From contig JADCRB010000055.1 in the NCBI GenBank assembly GCA_021464245.1, positions 1,270,487 through 1,334,486 of the forward strand: a DNA stretch of 64,000 nucleotides, given 5' to 3'. This stretch comes from Carallia brachiata. Taxonomy: Eukaryota > Streptophyta > Magnoliopsida > Malpighiales > Rhizophoraceae. A model generated the notes under the pieces. It searched no databases and was not told the origin of the DNA. It saw only the letters and a program-made list of their open reading frames with translations. The translations under genes and the position numbers were made by a program. Shown piece after piece: positions 25,807 through 38,801 of the stretch (position 1 is the first letter of the stretch; each line of letters starts with the position of its first letter).

Positions 25807-26374
25807 GGGTTAATATCAAAAAATAACATCACCTTTTAATTTTTTTTACAAATTTAGTACAGTTTAATTATTTTTTACAAATCTAGCACAAACTTAACAA
25901 TTAATAAATCTAGTACAGTTCAATTATTTTTTAACAAATCTAACACACTGTCAGTTAAAAATAATCGAATATCCAGCATACACATATGCACATATAACAT
26001 TTGGAAGTTTTAAACTGTACTAAATTTAAACGTTCAATTATTTTTTAACAAATCTAGCATACGGTCGGTTAAAAATAATCGAATTTTCAGTATGCACATA
26101 TGACATTTGAGGGTTTTAAATTGTACTAGATTTAAACGTAAATGTGTCATATGTGTATACTAAGAGATTCAGTTACTTTTAACTAGTTATTTTTAACTGA
26201 TAGCGTGCTAAATTTATTACAAAATAATTAAACTGTACTAAATTTGTTAATTGTTAAAAGTTGTGTTAGATTTGTAAGAAAATAATTAAACTATATTAGA
26301 TTTATTAGTTTTTAAAAATCGTACTAGATTTATAAAAAAAATGTAAAAATGATGCTATTTTTTAATATTAACCC
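25807..26374. mobile_element. Foldback MITE, Mutator-type (568 bp)
   Basis: Left end GGGTTAATATCAAAAAATAA and right end, reverse-complemented, GGGTTAATATTAAAAAATAG form near-identical terminal inverted repeats, continuing into longer arms built on ACAAATCTAGTACAGTT-like repeats. Flanks TTAAAGTTTC (25797-25806) and TTAAGTTTC (26375-26383) suggest a 9-10 base target duplication, as for Mutator-like elements. No transposase. Confidence 0.75.
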
Positions 26375-28312
26375 TTAAGTTTCTCCTAAAATAAATTCAA
26401 CAGGTTGATTCGAGTGGTTAAATATTTCGACTTCTGTACGAGAACGATTCATAACAAGATAAATTTTTGTATTTGAATTCTTACATAGTCAAATTTTCTT
26501 GGACTAACGGCAATCTCAATACCACGAGCAGCGGTTGGTATTATACGTAATAGCGTGCAGGGAAAAAAAAAGTTTCTCCCAAAATATACCCGTGTTTTAT
26601 AATAAATAAATAGTTGAGACTTAAAGAAACATTGATCGGTACTATCATGTTCAAATGTAACTGGAGAGGAGCCAAATCTAAAAGAATTATTCATTTATGT
26701 ACTATTGATTCTTAACAAAGGTGCAATATTTGATTATAAACCATTAACGAAAAGACTGGCGCATGTTCTCTTTTTTTTTTTTTTTTTTGACTCATTGTGG
26801 CTTGAGAATGTAGTATATATCATTGATTAAAACTTTCCCCCATCAAAAAAAGAACCTTTTCATGTATCGGCCGAATCAAGCATAGCACGTGAAGGTTGGA
26901 TAAATAGGACATGTGAAAAATATATACGAATGCCGATGGTACAGATTTCTGTGTGTTAGGCCAAAATGATCTATAATCTATTGGTAATGAGACAGATGTT
27001 TCAGGCAGAGAAGAGAAATCAGAGCATATAATTTTGTGACGTTACGGATCTTGTCTCATTGTGAAAAAACAAATAGAAATAAAAAATACTCTAAAAATAG
27101 TCACATGAAAAATGAAAAAATAAATGAACAAATTTGTAGATTTGGGGTCGTTATTTAACCGACTGCTACCGCAGAGCTCCTAAACAATAATGTCAAAATT
27201 TACCCAAAAACAAAAAATAAACATAAAAATAATGGGATCGAATAAGTCCGCTGCCGTTACTCTTCAGTTTTCTATTGAGGTCTGTGCCTCGGTGCATGGA
27301 GAGATGTAGCGACTGAAATAATATATTATTTTAATATTTTTTAATGAAAAATTAAAATTAAAATATAAATAAATATTATTTTAAAATATAAAATACAGAT
27401 ATTATACAAAATTTGTTATATATATATATATATACACGAACGAATACACGTACCTTAAAAAAAGGTAATGTCAAAAACTAGATTTAGGCCGTGTGGTTAC
27501 TGGCGCCCATAAAGGCAGGACATGTGTGACATTTTAACAAATCCGACTATAGCAAAGTCAAATGCATCGCCAATCGGGATTGGGCATATCACGTGCTGTG
27601 AGCGTGAAACGCTGCTGGACGGAAGGCGCCCTACGTGGGACATCTTCTTAGGCCATCCATTTTTTTTTTTGGACTTCCTAGGCTATCTGGGATTGGTCTC
27701 GAGCCATATTATTTCCTTAATTTTCTCCACCATATCCAATCTATTTTCTTTACGCGACACCTGCACGCATTGTGGTTTGAACAATTGCGATCCAAGTCCA
27801 GGAGAAGAAAAATATATATATATATATATAAGCATAATGGATAAAAAAAACGGATTAATGGTTGGATTCTGAATATTGTTGGGGACCGGATTGTGAAATT
27901 GCACAATTAACTTGCTACGCCTGGGCCTTGGTCAATAATCATGCCACTTTCATGGTTAACTCGTTTTGTAATATATGCTAAAATCATATACAATGCGTGT
28001 TAGCTTGATGTTATTCAAACAGCTAAACGTGTAGTGTTGTGGTACATAACGTTTTTCGCCGGTGTAGCCAGGGATAACAGGCATGCGGCGCTTTGCGTGT
28101 TGTAGTAGAGTGAATATACATTTAATCAAGTTGCTTGTATAGTTTGCATACTGTATGGTGATTAATATGGAAACTGGCCTTAGGTATTGTTCTCTGTCAA
28201 TATAAAGACTGAAGCATTCATTGCACTTTTAGTTTCTATCCATAATGATTACATTTCAGCAATCAAAAACATTTAAAATTTCAGGATTAAAAAAAAAAAA
28301 AATTCAGCTTCC
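26375..28312. other. Intergenic
   Basis: 26402-26560 has TTCGAGTGGTTAAATATTT, an A-box-like stretch, possibly a SINE relic. A T run followed by GACT lies at 26771-26791. TA repeats occur at 27416-27435 and 27811-27830. No gene is supported. Confidence 0.4.
27644..27687. mobile_element. Micro-insertion 7: T-run between 14-bp repeats
   Basis: CTTCTTAGGCCATC (27644-27657) and CTTCCTAGGCTATC (27674-27687) match at 12 of 14 positions around a 16-base insert, CA, T run, GGA. Confidence 0.45.
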
Positions 28313-28447
28313 GAATACACGGATCCTCAGAATGGTGGGCGGTGGACACACTTCTTATGAGGCACGTATCCGGTCCATACCAACACCCGAATCGTCAAAA
28401 TGGTGGGCAGCGGACACACTCCTTGTAAGGCAAGTACCCGGTCCAGA
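28313..28447 (+). repeat. Two-copy tandem repeat, unit ~68 bp
   Basis: AATGGTGGGC starts at about 28331 and 28399; both units carry GGTGGGCRGYGGACACAC, TTRTRAGGCA and CCGGTCCA in the same order. No coding; resembles a fragment of a larger repeat. Confidence 0.6.
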
Positions 28448-28784
28448 CAAATGTTGTCAGACTTCTTCGAGGAAAAAAAAAAATCACCACATATTGTGGT
28501 GTAACGATAACGTGCTGAACGTACTGATTATAACGTCTTGAGTTTAAGTGTGCCGAAATGTGCAATAGGACTAAACCTAAGCATTCTCCTAGTATGAGTC
28601 ATACCATAACTATTCACGTTGTTCATATTATTAAGCAAAAGCTCAATATTTCTTAACAGAACTGTTGAGATATTACTCCCGTTCTCTCATTTTAAAAAAA
28701 AAAAAAGAAAAAGAAAAATTGCTCATACAGCGGAGTCTAGAGATTTTCTAAGTTCTGGGCTTTCCAATCCATGGGCCAAGCAGT

Positions 28785-28848
28785 TTATAAAAACCCACCG
28801 CCGATAAAAGACCTTGCTTCCCAAATGGCTACTCTTCCCCGTCACGTA
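28785..28848 (+). other. Possible orphan promoter and first-exon fragment
   Basis: TTTATAAAAACC (about 28779) followed by ATGGCTACTCTTCCCCGTCA and then CGTAAGTC: a TATA-like site, a short open start (MATLPRH) and a good donor. Nothing downstream continues a recognisable protein. MATLPRH recalls the start of UBC13-type enzymes, but this is weak. Confidence 0.2.
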
Positions 28849-29311
28849 AGTCTTTTCTCAACCTCCACTCTACGGTTGATCGCTGGCTCATGCATGGAAG
28901 CATCTATGCAAACAATTTCATGTATGCATACCATAAAGTGATAAGTGCATTCTTCAAGAAATACTTAAATAGTTAAAATTTTAAAGACTATCCTAAAGGT
29001 CCTTCGCTCTAACCATGAGAAGGATGGTGAGAGATTAATGAAAAAAAGAAAGCTGCTCTCGTTAAGTAGTTTATGACCCAAAAAATTTCAAATGGATTAA
29101 ACAAGGTATTAAGTGTATGATATCCTCTCCAGTGATAAACGTCCGGAAATTTTACACAAAATCACAACAATCTCACAATGCAGGAACATTTCTTGCAAAT
29201 TCGCAAGACAAAAATCTCTTCTAAACGGTATGAAGCAAAGCAAGCAAAGAATAGAAAGGGACAAAAAGGAATTGCTCCAAAGGACCGTTGATATGAACAT
29301 TACAGAATTCG

Positions 29312-30968
29312 TTAATGAGCTTTCTTGGGAGGAGACATGTTACCAATGAGAGAAATTACAGTGCTGATGGTAAATACCTGGATCAGAGATCCTGAGAACA
29401 AAGATTTAAGAGATTACAACAGTTATCACTTATCACAACGGAGTATCCAAATAAAGATGTAAGGTCAGAGTAAAAGATAAATGACTCACCGAGCAGAAGA
29501 AGAAAGGTCCCAACAAGATCCAACTTCTTTGTTTCCCGCTCTCCTGGATTCCTAATAACCTATGCAACGAAAAACAACAAAGCATAAGATCTTGGTACCA
29601 ATTGCCAAGGAAGTACCACCAATAATTAAGCGCCAGGATTCCAATTTTTTAATTACAACATTAAGAATTTAATTTGCGGTTGCAAGTGTTTCCATTTTTT
29701 GCTTGGTGTTAGCAGGAGTGCCTGAGAATATGTTTCCTTGGCATGACTCAAACTGCAGTTAGTAGCCATCCTAAGGAGATGGAGATATGCATAACACCAA
29801 TAAAGCATAGCTGTGCCGTTCAAAGGATAGAATTTAAAGAATTACTGTTTCCCTTCTTTTCTATGGCCATTTGTAAATTAGTGAAAGTAGTTCTATTGTT
29901 TTTTAATTCCCCATCCCTTCTCACAGTAAATCTCTTATATGTGGAGAGGACATGATATGCATATCATAACAGTCTCAGTTTTCCAATGACCCGAATGAAA
30001 TGATAAGATAATTTATAGACTGAAACATTGCTTATGTTGTGAACTGAATCAGCTAATTCACTGTGTCCTCGCCGCACCGAACATCCAACATCTTTCCATT
30101 TTGTTTATTAGACCATGTTATGTTAGATAAGTTATTTATGTTTCTGTATGGCATAAGACACTTTGCTCAGTGCCGTCAGAAATGATACTCTTTTGCTCAA
30201 TGCCCCATAGGTTAGGAAACAAACTGTTGCATGACACGAACAAAAAATGCTAGGAAATCACAACTAGAATCTGAATTATGCAGAAGTAAATTTCCGATAA
30301 AAAATAGACATTTTCAGATACTAAAGCAATAATTACCTCTAATATCGAATTGCTGCTGACGGCACAAAACAAGGAGACAAGAGTTGCAACAGATGATACA
30401 GTCATGTAAACCCTTAAGAAGCTTGATCGGCTGCGCCTTCGACCTTCAGCACGCAATAAAAATACTAGCATTAGCTAAAAAGAGGAAAAACGAGAGCAAA
30501 AACAATGCAAATTAACAGAAAAAGGATAATAACTAATAGCCAACCGAATTCCCCAATCAAAAGAGATATCAACCCCGCAAACGCAGACGAGACAGCGAGT
30601 TTCGAACCACTGCCATTAGACGTTGACAGAATTACTAGGCCAATCAATTGAATGGCAGCCTACGTCAAAGCACAATACAAATTCTTAACAAAAACTAGAG
30701 AGATTCTGAACGGCGAGATGTAAATGTAATATAATAGGTTGCAAACCTGAGTCAAGATCAGCGAACCGAGCCGAGACTTTCCTTTCGCTACCTTTGTATA
30801 ACCTAAAAATAAGTACGTTCGGGAATCAGTCAAGAGATGAGAAAAATGCAGCCTAAACAATTTCAAATGAAAAGGAGGAGGCAAGAACTTACGGGAATCG
30901 ACAACCATGCGATATGAGAAATCCGAGCCGTCTGTTCCGGATGGCCTCCCTGATTTTCTCGACTGCAT
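29312..30968 (-). CDS. Small four-helix membrane protein, Jagunal-like N-terminus
   Basis: Six exons, all with consistent phases: 30893-30968, 30747-30802, 30545-30659, 30337-30443, 29490-29559, 29312-29391; 167 residues. Starts MQSRKSGRPSGTDGSDFSYR; GTDGSDF matches the start of animal Jagunal proteins (ER membrane organisation), and I recall plant proteins of this pattern with the ending NMSPPKK. Hydrophobic segments: about 46-58 (IQLIGLVILST), 70-81 (AGLISLLIGEF), 94-112 (MTVSSVATLVSLF) and 132-160 (LVGTFLLLL and VFTISTVISLIG). Basic loops GRRRSRSSFLR and RETKK sit between them. Splice at GEF|GRRRSR uses donor G|GTTGGC. Membrane location is likely; the Jagunal assignment rests on a short motif and is uncertain. 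Frame is intact. Confidence 0.75.
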
Positions 30969-33900
30969 CTTTTTCTTCTTCAGGAAAAAAAAATTATTTT
31001 CTGATGTTTGGCAGCGACATTAAAATTTGTTGAAAAAATATTTTACTGTATTTGTTGCATATGTTTAGAAAACTATGAATTTTTAGAAATTTGCACAATT
31101 AATGTATTATTCTTTTTTTTTTTTTTTTTTTTTGTATAAATCTTTCTTGATCCTTAATCTCATTTTTTTCTTGGTCTACGTTGAATATTTTCCTTCAAAA
31201 TTTTCTAGTGTTCTATTCAAATAAAAATTTTAATTAATCCTCACATAATCTTATCCCAAATTTCAACCCTCGCAACATAAAAAACTATTAGAGCCAATGT
31301 CTTCCTCATTATTTGGAGGGAACCATTACAGTACTAAAAAAATTACGTCTAAAAATTTTGTCTAATGTAATTGCCGTTTAAGTTTTTGTAACAACGTCTA
31401 TGTTTTTTGCAACAAAAAATAAAAATAGATAAAGACGGTTTTGAGTTATAAAAAATAAAAGCGTACTTACAAAAACTTAGGCGGCCATTACATCGGATAA
31501 AATTATTAGGCATAATTTCTTCCGATATTATAACATTTTCCTTATTTGTATTGTTAATATAATGTTGTATCATTGTCAAGTGAGTTTGTCATGACACACT
31601 TCAGTCAATTGATTATTTCAACTAGAAGTGGAACCTGCCACACCAATGTCTGCATAATCTCTCAATTGCGCATCTTAAAACTTATGGTTGACACAAGGAG
31701 GTCTCGTAGGCAAAAGCAAATTCTGACATGTCTTCCTCATTGAACTGGTGCACCTGCAAAAATAAATTGAGCAAAAGCAAAAGCAAACTTATTGATGACT
31801 ACTAAGGCAAGAATATCAATTCCAAATAGAAACGGATGACAAACTCCAATACGGTTGATAGCATTCATTAAAAAGATGGAATCCACAACACAACGCATAT
31901 AATTGAACGATGAAACCAATATGTTTAAACCAATAATCAACTACCGTACGAGTCCACAAAGCATTAGCATTTTTTCAGGAAAACAAAGCATTAATATATT
32001 AACCGACTATATTCCGTTTTGCCTTTCAAATTAATTACTTGTGTACTACACTGAGAGTATCATTTGGTCTTTACATCTAAGTGGTTTTGATGACATCATT
32101 TATAAATTTAACTCCTGTATAAAAGAGTCAATCTTTCCTTGTAGTATGCAAAGCAATCAGCAATCACAGTTCTTCGCTTCCAATAAAAGCGGACAGTCAA
32201 ATTCAATTTGGTATAATTAGTGGATTCTTTTTAAGCAATATGCAAATGACCCAAAGGAACCAGATATGAAAAACCAATGTTGCAGTCTGTGTATGCTGGC
32301 ATAATTATAACAAGACAAACATATCAATACTTTCTTGCGTCCTAATGTACTCGGCTAGCCAACAACTGCTGAAAATCCAATGCTGCAGTCTTAGAAACCC
32401 ATTCTCCAAAAATTTAACAAAAATGATGACATATTTGGACAATGGACATGATATACAAGTTTTAGTTCAAAATCCCAAAAATAATAAATTAATGCCAGCA
32501 AAATGTTGGGTGTCGAGGAAAAAACTTATAAATCTGTAAGATTTAGAGTGTGTTCTATAAATTTATGAGCGAGTTATGTAAATTTATTTAATTTTATAAG
32601 AAAAAAATTAGAGAAAGAAATTGAGGGAGCTCACTTGTCCTGTTTTCCGGCGAGATCTTCCTGATTCAGGCAAAATTTATGGCCAAAAGTCTCTCCCTCT
32701 GGCCACCGTCTCTATCCCTCCCTCTCTTCTGTTATGCCTTCCGTATTTGAACAAGCTTGGGGTTCGATTTTTGGTTTAACTCTACGGATTTCTATTTTAA
32801 TATTTTTTTAAGTGAATATAATTTATTCATAATTTTATAATTTATTAATAATTTTACACCACAAAATAAGTAGAATTTATTAAAATAAAAAAATTAAAAA
32901 TAATATTTAATTAGTATTAAATTATAAATTTATTTTACTCAAAAAAAATAAAATTAACAAACACTTTTACTTTAATCGCACTAATTGTTGGAGTCCTCGA
33001 GAAAAATAACCTGCGGTTTTTTAACCATACGCTATTTTCCCATAACAACCACAAATTTTTATGTTGACTAACCTAAACTTTTTTGTTGACTTACCATTTT
33101 ACGAGAAATAAACAGTAAAAAAAAGAAAAATATTTTTCTGTAAAAAATTTTACCCAAAATAAATGGACTCAGTTCATCAGGCCCAATTAACAAGCATGGG
33201 TCTGGTTGATGATACCAGGAAAAGGCTGGATTCAGTGAGGCCCAACTATAGCGCGTGTCAACAAGTGCGATGTCCATGTCTTCAGGCCTCTCCCAGCAAT
33301 CATGGAAATATTAAAGATTTTTCATTTTTTGAAAATTAATATTTTTTTCCTTTTTATTTTTAATTTAGCGGTAAGTGTCAAATATTAGTAGATTATAAAT
33401 TTTAAATTCAAGTATTATTAAGATGAACGAAACTAAATTTACACTATCTTTATATTGAGTTATATGATAACTAACTATTTTAATTTTTTACCTCTATAAA
33501 GATGGTGTACTAAACATCTTTTTCTTATTTTATTGACCAAATTTGTTTCTTTTTTTTCTTTATTTTGGGTACAATGGAGGCCAAAAGTATAGTCAAAGCT
33601 TTAAATTTTGTTCCCTTTAGTTAGTGGCTGAACATATTCATATAAAAATAAAAAAAACTGACTTCATCTACATGACGCCACACGTTAAATTAAAAACTAG
33701 ACATGAAAATCAGGACCTCGTTATTTCACAGCTGTCAAAAATAGGAATAGTATTTATGCACATTGCTTTGCCAATTATAATAGGCTGGCCATCATTGACC
33801 TTTAAAGCGAAAGCTTTGCGTTCTCCGTAAACAACAAAGCACGCGGATCGGTCCAGTGATCCGGTTTGTAGGAGGGACATTTGATCTTCCTTCCAAGGGA

Positions 33901-34902
33901 CAGTTGCTTCCACTGAACATATGAAATATATTATAATCACTCGGATGCAGAAAAAAAAAGTCTAAGAAGTAAGTCTTGTTTTTTCGCATAAATCCTAAAC
34001 TTCTTGTCTTTCAGAATTGGACCGATTGAATTTCAAAAATGAATGTTTAGGTTATTAGCCAGTGATTTTAAAATTTTAAATCGACCGATTGCATATCACA
34101 AATTAGAGAACCTATTACGTGAAATTGCAGCAATTTTGTTGATAATAAACGGTTAAACTGAGTGATTTTCTCATGTAAATTCTAGCCGTCATTGGAGGGT
34201 CGACGGGGGATGAACCAACTTGATTATCTCTAAAGCCTGCATCGTGATTTTCTTTAACGTTATTTATAAGAAATTGTTTACCACGTGAACTGTGAAGCAA
34301 GTCAATAGATGGAATCAAAGTTGGCAAATTCAAGCACTCTCGTCTCGTCTGTGAGCTTGCTGTTAGCTCATCATATCCTGATATATTAATTTCAAGGGGA
34401 CGTCTTCTTCTTTTTTTTTTTAATTTTTTTTTATTTTTATCGTAATCAACACCGACAGGTAAAACCTTGTGACACTAGCCGGCTTATAATCTGTACATTC
34501 TGCCTTTGAAGTGGAATTAAATGTCGGAAATTATCTTCATTTTACAAAAGAGCATCATGCAATGGAAAACTAATGATATGATTACCCGTAAATTATATGT
34601 TTTGTTTCTTGACAGAGGGAGAGTAATGTAGTATACAAATGCGAACGCAGGATGACCCAATGACATAGTTTTCGCTTGCTGTAGGGTACAAAACAAAATT
34701 CTATTTTGCTTTTATGCTGCTGAACTAAAGCATAAATATTTAATAGTTACATGCATATAGAAGGGAAGCAAGGATTAATTGAGATAATAAAAAAAGAAAA
34801 AGGACCAACTGAGGGAGAAGTATAAAATTTAGGAGTCAAACAAAATATTTAGCTGTAGACATATGTTTCGTTTAATCCCTAAATTATCTACTTATCTCTA
34901 AA
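30969..34902. other. Intergenic between the membrane protein and PME cluster
   Basis: Mostly AT-rich. Pyrimidine-rich GTCTCTCCCTCTGGCCACC near 32690. GGCCCAA motifs near 33182 and 33240. No coding region is supported. Confidence 0.45.
31956..31993. mobile_element. Micro-insertion 8: T-run insert between 11-bp repeats
   Basis: ACAAAGCATTA at 31956-31966 recurs at 31983-31993; the insert is 16 bases, GCATTTTTTCAGGAAA. Part of the insert (GCATT) resembles the flank, so slippage is possible here. Confidence 0.35.
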
Positions 34903-35340
34903 AGGATAACACTTTTTTTCAGTCTTAAATTTTTTTGAATTTTTATAATTAAGTTATAAACTTTTTAACTTTTCAATTGAGTTTTATATTTTTTAGATCC
35001 TTTATAATTGAGTTCTTCCATCTATGTTAGTCGTTTAAACCGTTTAAAACGTATTTTGAACAAAAGGAAGTGATTAAAAGAATCCTAAATACATTTTCTT
35101 TGTTATTTCTTCATTTTAATATTTGAAAAAATAATACGGAAGGAACCGTATTTAGGAATTTTTTTATTCATTTTTGTAGGATCAAAGTACATTCTAAATA
35201 ATTTGACCAACTGCAGTAGATAAAAAAAACTCAATTGTAAAGAATCCAAAAAATACATAACTTAATTAAAAAAATTGAATAGTTTAAGAATCAATTGTAA
35301 AAATTTATAAAAATTAAAAATTAAAAAGAGTGTCATCCCT
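34903..35340. mobile_element. Foldback MITE (~440 bp)
   Basis: Left end AGGATAACACTTTTTTTCAG and right end, reverse-complemented, AGGGATGACACTCTTTTTAA head inverted arms of about 130 bases (both with TTTTATAATT/TACAATTGAG, TATATTTTTTAGATCC or TGTATTTTTTGGATTC). No coding. No clear target duplication was found. Confidence 0.6.
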
Positions 35341-35343
35341 CTC

Positions 35344-35397
35344 TCTCAATTGGGCCTTTTTTTTTTTTTTTTTTTTTGACCATCTCAATTAGGCCTT
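35344..35397. mobile_element. Micro-insertion 9: T-run plus GACCA between 15-bp repeats
   Basis: TCTCAATTGGGCCTT (35344-35358) and TCTCAATTAGGCCTT (35383-35397) differ at one position. The 24-base insert is a T run of about 19 followed by GACCA. It lies at the edge of the foldback MITE. Confidence 0.65.
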
Positions 35398-35561
35398 GCT
35401 TCCCTTCCGTATGAATGGAACTATTTAGCAATATTTCAGTAGGATTGAAGCAAAACAGGAATTTTTGCTTTGCACACAATCACAAGCGAAAATTATGTCA
35501 TTGGTTATCTTGCTGTCACATTTGTACACTATATTACTCTCCCTTGGTCCAAACATTCCAG

Positions 35562-35569
35562 CTATATAT
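35562..35569 (+). promoter_or_regulatory. TATA box of PME gene 1
   Basis: CTATATAT about 110 bases upstream of the ATG at 35678; TSS would fall near 35595. Confidence 0.45.
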
Positions 35570-35677
35570 CGAACATTTTCTTCCTGGTAAAACATAAAGA
35601 AATTCCATACCTGAGAGGTTTATTATGACCATTTCATACATCGTAATCCAAGCCCATAAACATCAGGGAAGACAACT

Positions 35678-37999
35678 ATGGCAATCAACATCAAGCTATT
35701 GGCAATGTTCATATTTTTCATTTCAGTATCCTCTGCCGCAGAATCAAAGGGCACCAAATCGAACATAACATGGTGGTGCAATCAGACGCCTCACCCTGAT
35801 ACATGCCAGGTTTTCATCAGGGAAAGCCACAAACATTTTGGAGTGAAACACAGGTCCCATTTCCGTAAGATAATGGTCCAATTAGCCCTGGAAAGAGCCC
35901 TTGATGCGCGAATCAAAATCGAGCAATTCGGGCCTAATTGCAAAAATCATTCCCATAGAGCTGTATGGAATGATTGTCTGAAGCTTCATGAGAAGACCAT
36001 ATACCAACTCAACCGCACCCTTCATGGCCTGCAAACCAAGAACAGAAGCTCTACAGATTTTGATGCGCAAACTTGGCTGAGCAGTGCTCTGACCAATATC
36101 CAAACATGCCGAATGGGAGCTTCAGACCTTAATATTTCAGACTTCATTACGCCAGTCGCATCCAAAAATTTGTCTGATCTTATTAGCAACAGTCTGGCTC
36201 TTAACGGGGTGTTGCTGGAGATAGAGGACAACAACGAAGAAGGGTTCCCGACCTGGTTCCTGAGTCAAGAGAGAAGGCTACTGCAATCTTCATCGCTGAC
36301 AAAAAAGGCAAATCTTGTGGTGGCACAAGATGGTTCGGGGAATTACAGAAGTATCCAGGCAGCTATTGATGCCGCGGCCAGGAGGAGACATTCAAGTAGG
36401 TTTATAATTCATGTCAAGAGAGGTGTTTACAGGGAGAATATTGAGGTTGGTCTGAACAATAACAACATTTGGCTGATTGGTGATGGCATAAAAAGAACGA
36501 TAATTGCTAGTGCCAGGAGCGTAGTTGGGGGTTACACAACTTACAGTTCTGCCACTGCTGGTAAGAAACTTTGCCTCATTTCATATGGAATTATTAACAT
36601 AATTAGTCTAGTTTATTACTTGTGATAATGTGAATAACAAATAAAAAGAAATAGGGAAAAATCTCGGTTTCTTTATTTTGTTATGGGTGTTTAGTATATT
36701 ATAAGATTGGGAAATGAGAAGGCCAATTTTATGAAGGTGAACATAATTAACGTAAGGAAAACTGGATGAACATATGAGGTAGATCATTATTCAAACAAAT
36801 TTATGGCAAAATATGACCCTATAATAGCTCGATGACCACATGATATTTCTTGAAGGTCATCCTTCTTTCATAAAAAATGAGAAAGGATAAAATGACAATG
36901 AAATATGTATAAAAGAGAAAGTCAATTAAATAGAGGATAAGACATCTTAAACGGGATATGTGGCAACTTTTAACTGAGAAATTTAGAATTTGATCTTCAG
37001 TTATCTTTTCCGCTAGCTTTTTTTCCCATAATGACTATCTCCACTAAGACTGCCCCAAAAAAGATAAGGGGATATTTCATGGTTTGATCTTTTGTAGTTG
37101 ACTAACTGCAAGGAAATGAAAAGCAAACTTTAGTCAGAGGATGCCAATTGATACTAAAAACATCTATATTTGTGTCATTTCTCAACAGATATATGCTAAT
37201 TAAAAATTTGCTAGTGCCACGAAGCAAGCCAAATTGCATTTTCCATAGTTAATAGGACGAAAATAGAAGGAATATTGCTTATAGATTTCCTCTGAAATGA
37301 TTTGCAGGGATAGATGGACTTCGCTTTGTGGCCCGTGGCATAACATTTACCAACACGGCAGGTCCGTTGAAAGGCCAAGCAGTTGCCGTCCGATCAGCCT
37401 CAGATCTCTCGGTCTTCTACAAATGCGCAATCCAAGGATACCAAGACACCCTATTTGTTCATTCTCAGCGACAATTCTACAGAGAATGTTACATCTATGG
37501 CACCATAGACTTTATTTTTGGTAACGCGGCTGTTGTTTTCCAAAATTCAGTCATTTACGTGCGAAGGCCTGTTAAGGGTCAAGCCAATGTGATCACCGCA
37601 CAAGGCCGCTATGACCCTTTCCAAAACACCGGAATTTCAATCCACAACTCGAAAATTCTGCCGGCGGGGGACCTAAAGCCGGTGGTTTCATCATTCCAAA
37701 CTTACTTGGGAAGGCCATGGATGCAATATTCTAGAGTGGTGATACTCAAAACTTATATTGATAGTTTTATCAATTCTGCAGGTTGGATGGCATGGGGCGG
37801 TAATTTTGCTCTTGACACGTTGTATTATGGGGAATATCAAAATACTGGGCCTGGATCTTCAACTAGACATAGGGTTGCCTGGAAAGGGTATCATGTTATA
37901 ACTAGTCCTAATGTGGCCTCTCGTTATACTGTTAGCAGCCTTCTTGCTGGCCAGTCTTGGTTGCCTGCCGCTGGAGTTCCTTTCACTTCTGGCCTTTGA
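35678..37999 (+). CDS. Pectin methylesterase with PMEI pro-region, gene 1
   Basis: Removes methyl groups from cell-wall homogalacturonan. Two exons, 35678-36560 and 37308-37999, donor G|GTAAGA, acceptor TTGCAG; 524 residues. Signal peptide 1-20 (MAINIKLLAMFIFF...), PMEI-like pro-region about 30-175 (SNITWWCNQTPHPDTC), processing motif RRLL at 199-202, then the catalytic beta-helix. Catalytic residues fit carrot PME spacing: Gln318 (QAVAVR), Gln340 and Asp341 (YQDTLF), Asp362 (IDFIFG), Arg430 and Trp432 (LGRPW). GVYREN at 249-254. Pattern and WWCN-TPHP start resemble Arabidopsis PME17-type enzymes. The TFTNTAGP and ASSFQ/LKTYIDSF regions are slightly unusual, but nothing essential is missing. 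Tandem with gene 2. Confidence 0.93.
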
Positions 38000-38765
38000 G
38001 ATTTGGTCATGCGTTATCTGCAATGCGCCATTGCGCAACTTTAGTTTGTAAATTTCATTGAAATTTAATCAAATACATTTTATTATTTTAATTACATCAA
38101 ACTTCCCATTATAAAAATATTATAATTACAATCACTAATTTGATGATAATTCGGTATATTTTCTCTCTCATTAACTTGGATTTGAGTTTCTTCACTATTA
38201 CCCGACCGAAATAAAATGGGAATTATGTCAAGAGCATGATATTAGATTACATATTCATTAACAATACAGTCAAACATGATGACACTTGGACCCATTTATT
38301 ATGACATAAAAGGAGGACGTAAACGGATAATTAATCGTCTAAATCTACAAGGACAATAATCAACACACCTACACCAACAATGCATGACCTTTTTTTTAGG
38401 CGTTTTCAGAAAAAAAAAAAAAAAACACTTTGTAAATATTGGGTAGAGACCGTAACATCAAGCCTTCTTTCTCAACAACCCAATTGGGCTTGACACAGTA
38501 GAAACAGGAGAGCAAGCGCTCCGATTGTTCTTGAAAATAGTGGGCCAAAATTCCAAGAAAGATAATGAGGACTAGCCGAAGTATCAAAATGGTTGGATTG
38601 GGCTGATAAGAAAACTATCATCCGATTGGGCTGTGACAAAGATTAGCCTTTCATGTTATTAAAACGCCATTTAGGCCCAAATACTTTTTTTTTGGGTTAA
38701 TTGGGTTTAAGCCCAGATCCTAGGGATAAGGCCTATGGCATGGTATTTTGTTAGCTTTCGTCATT

Positions 38766-38801
38766 CCATTTACTACCCTTTTTTGTAAACCATTTACTTC
38801 C
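38766..38801. mobile_element. Micro-insertion 10: T-run insert between 12-bp repeats
   Basis: CCATTTACTACC (38766-38777) and CCATTTACTTCC (38790-38801) flank a 12-base insert, CTTTTTTGTAAA. Confidence 0.4.
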
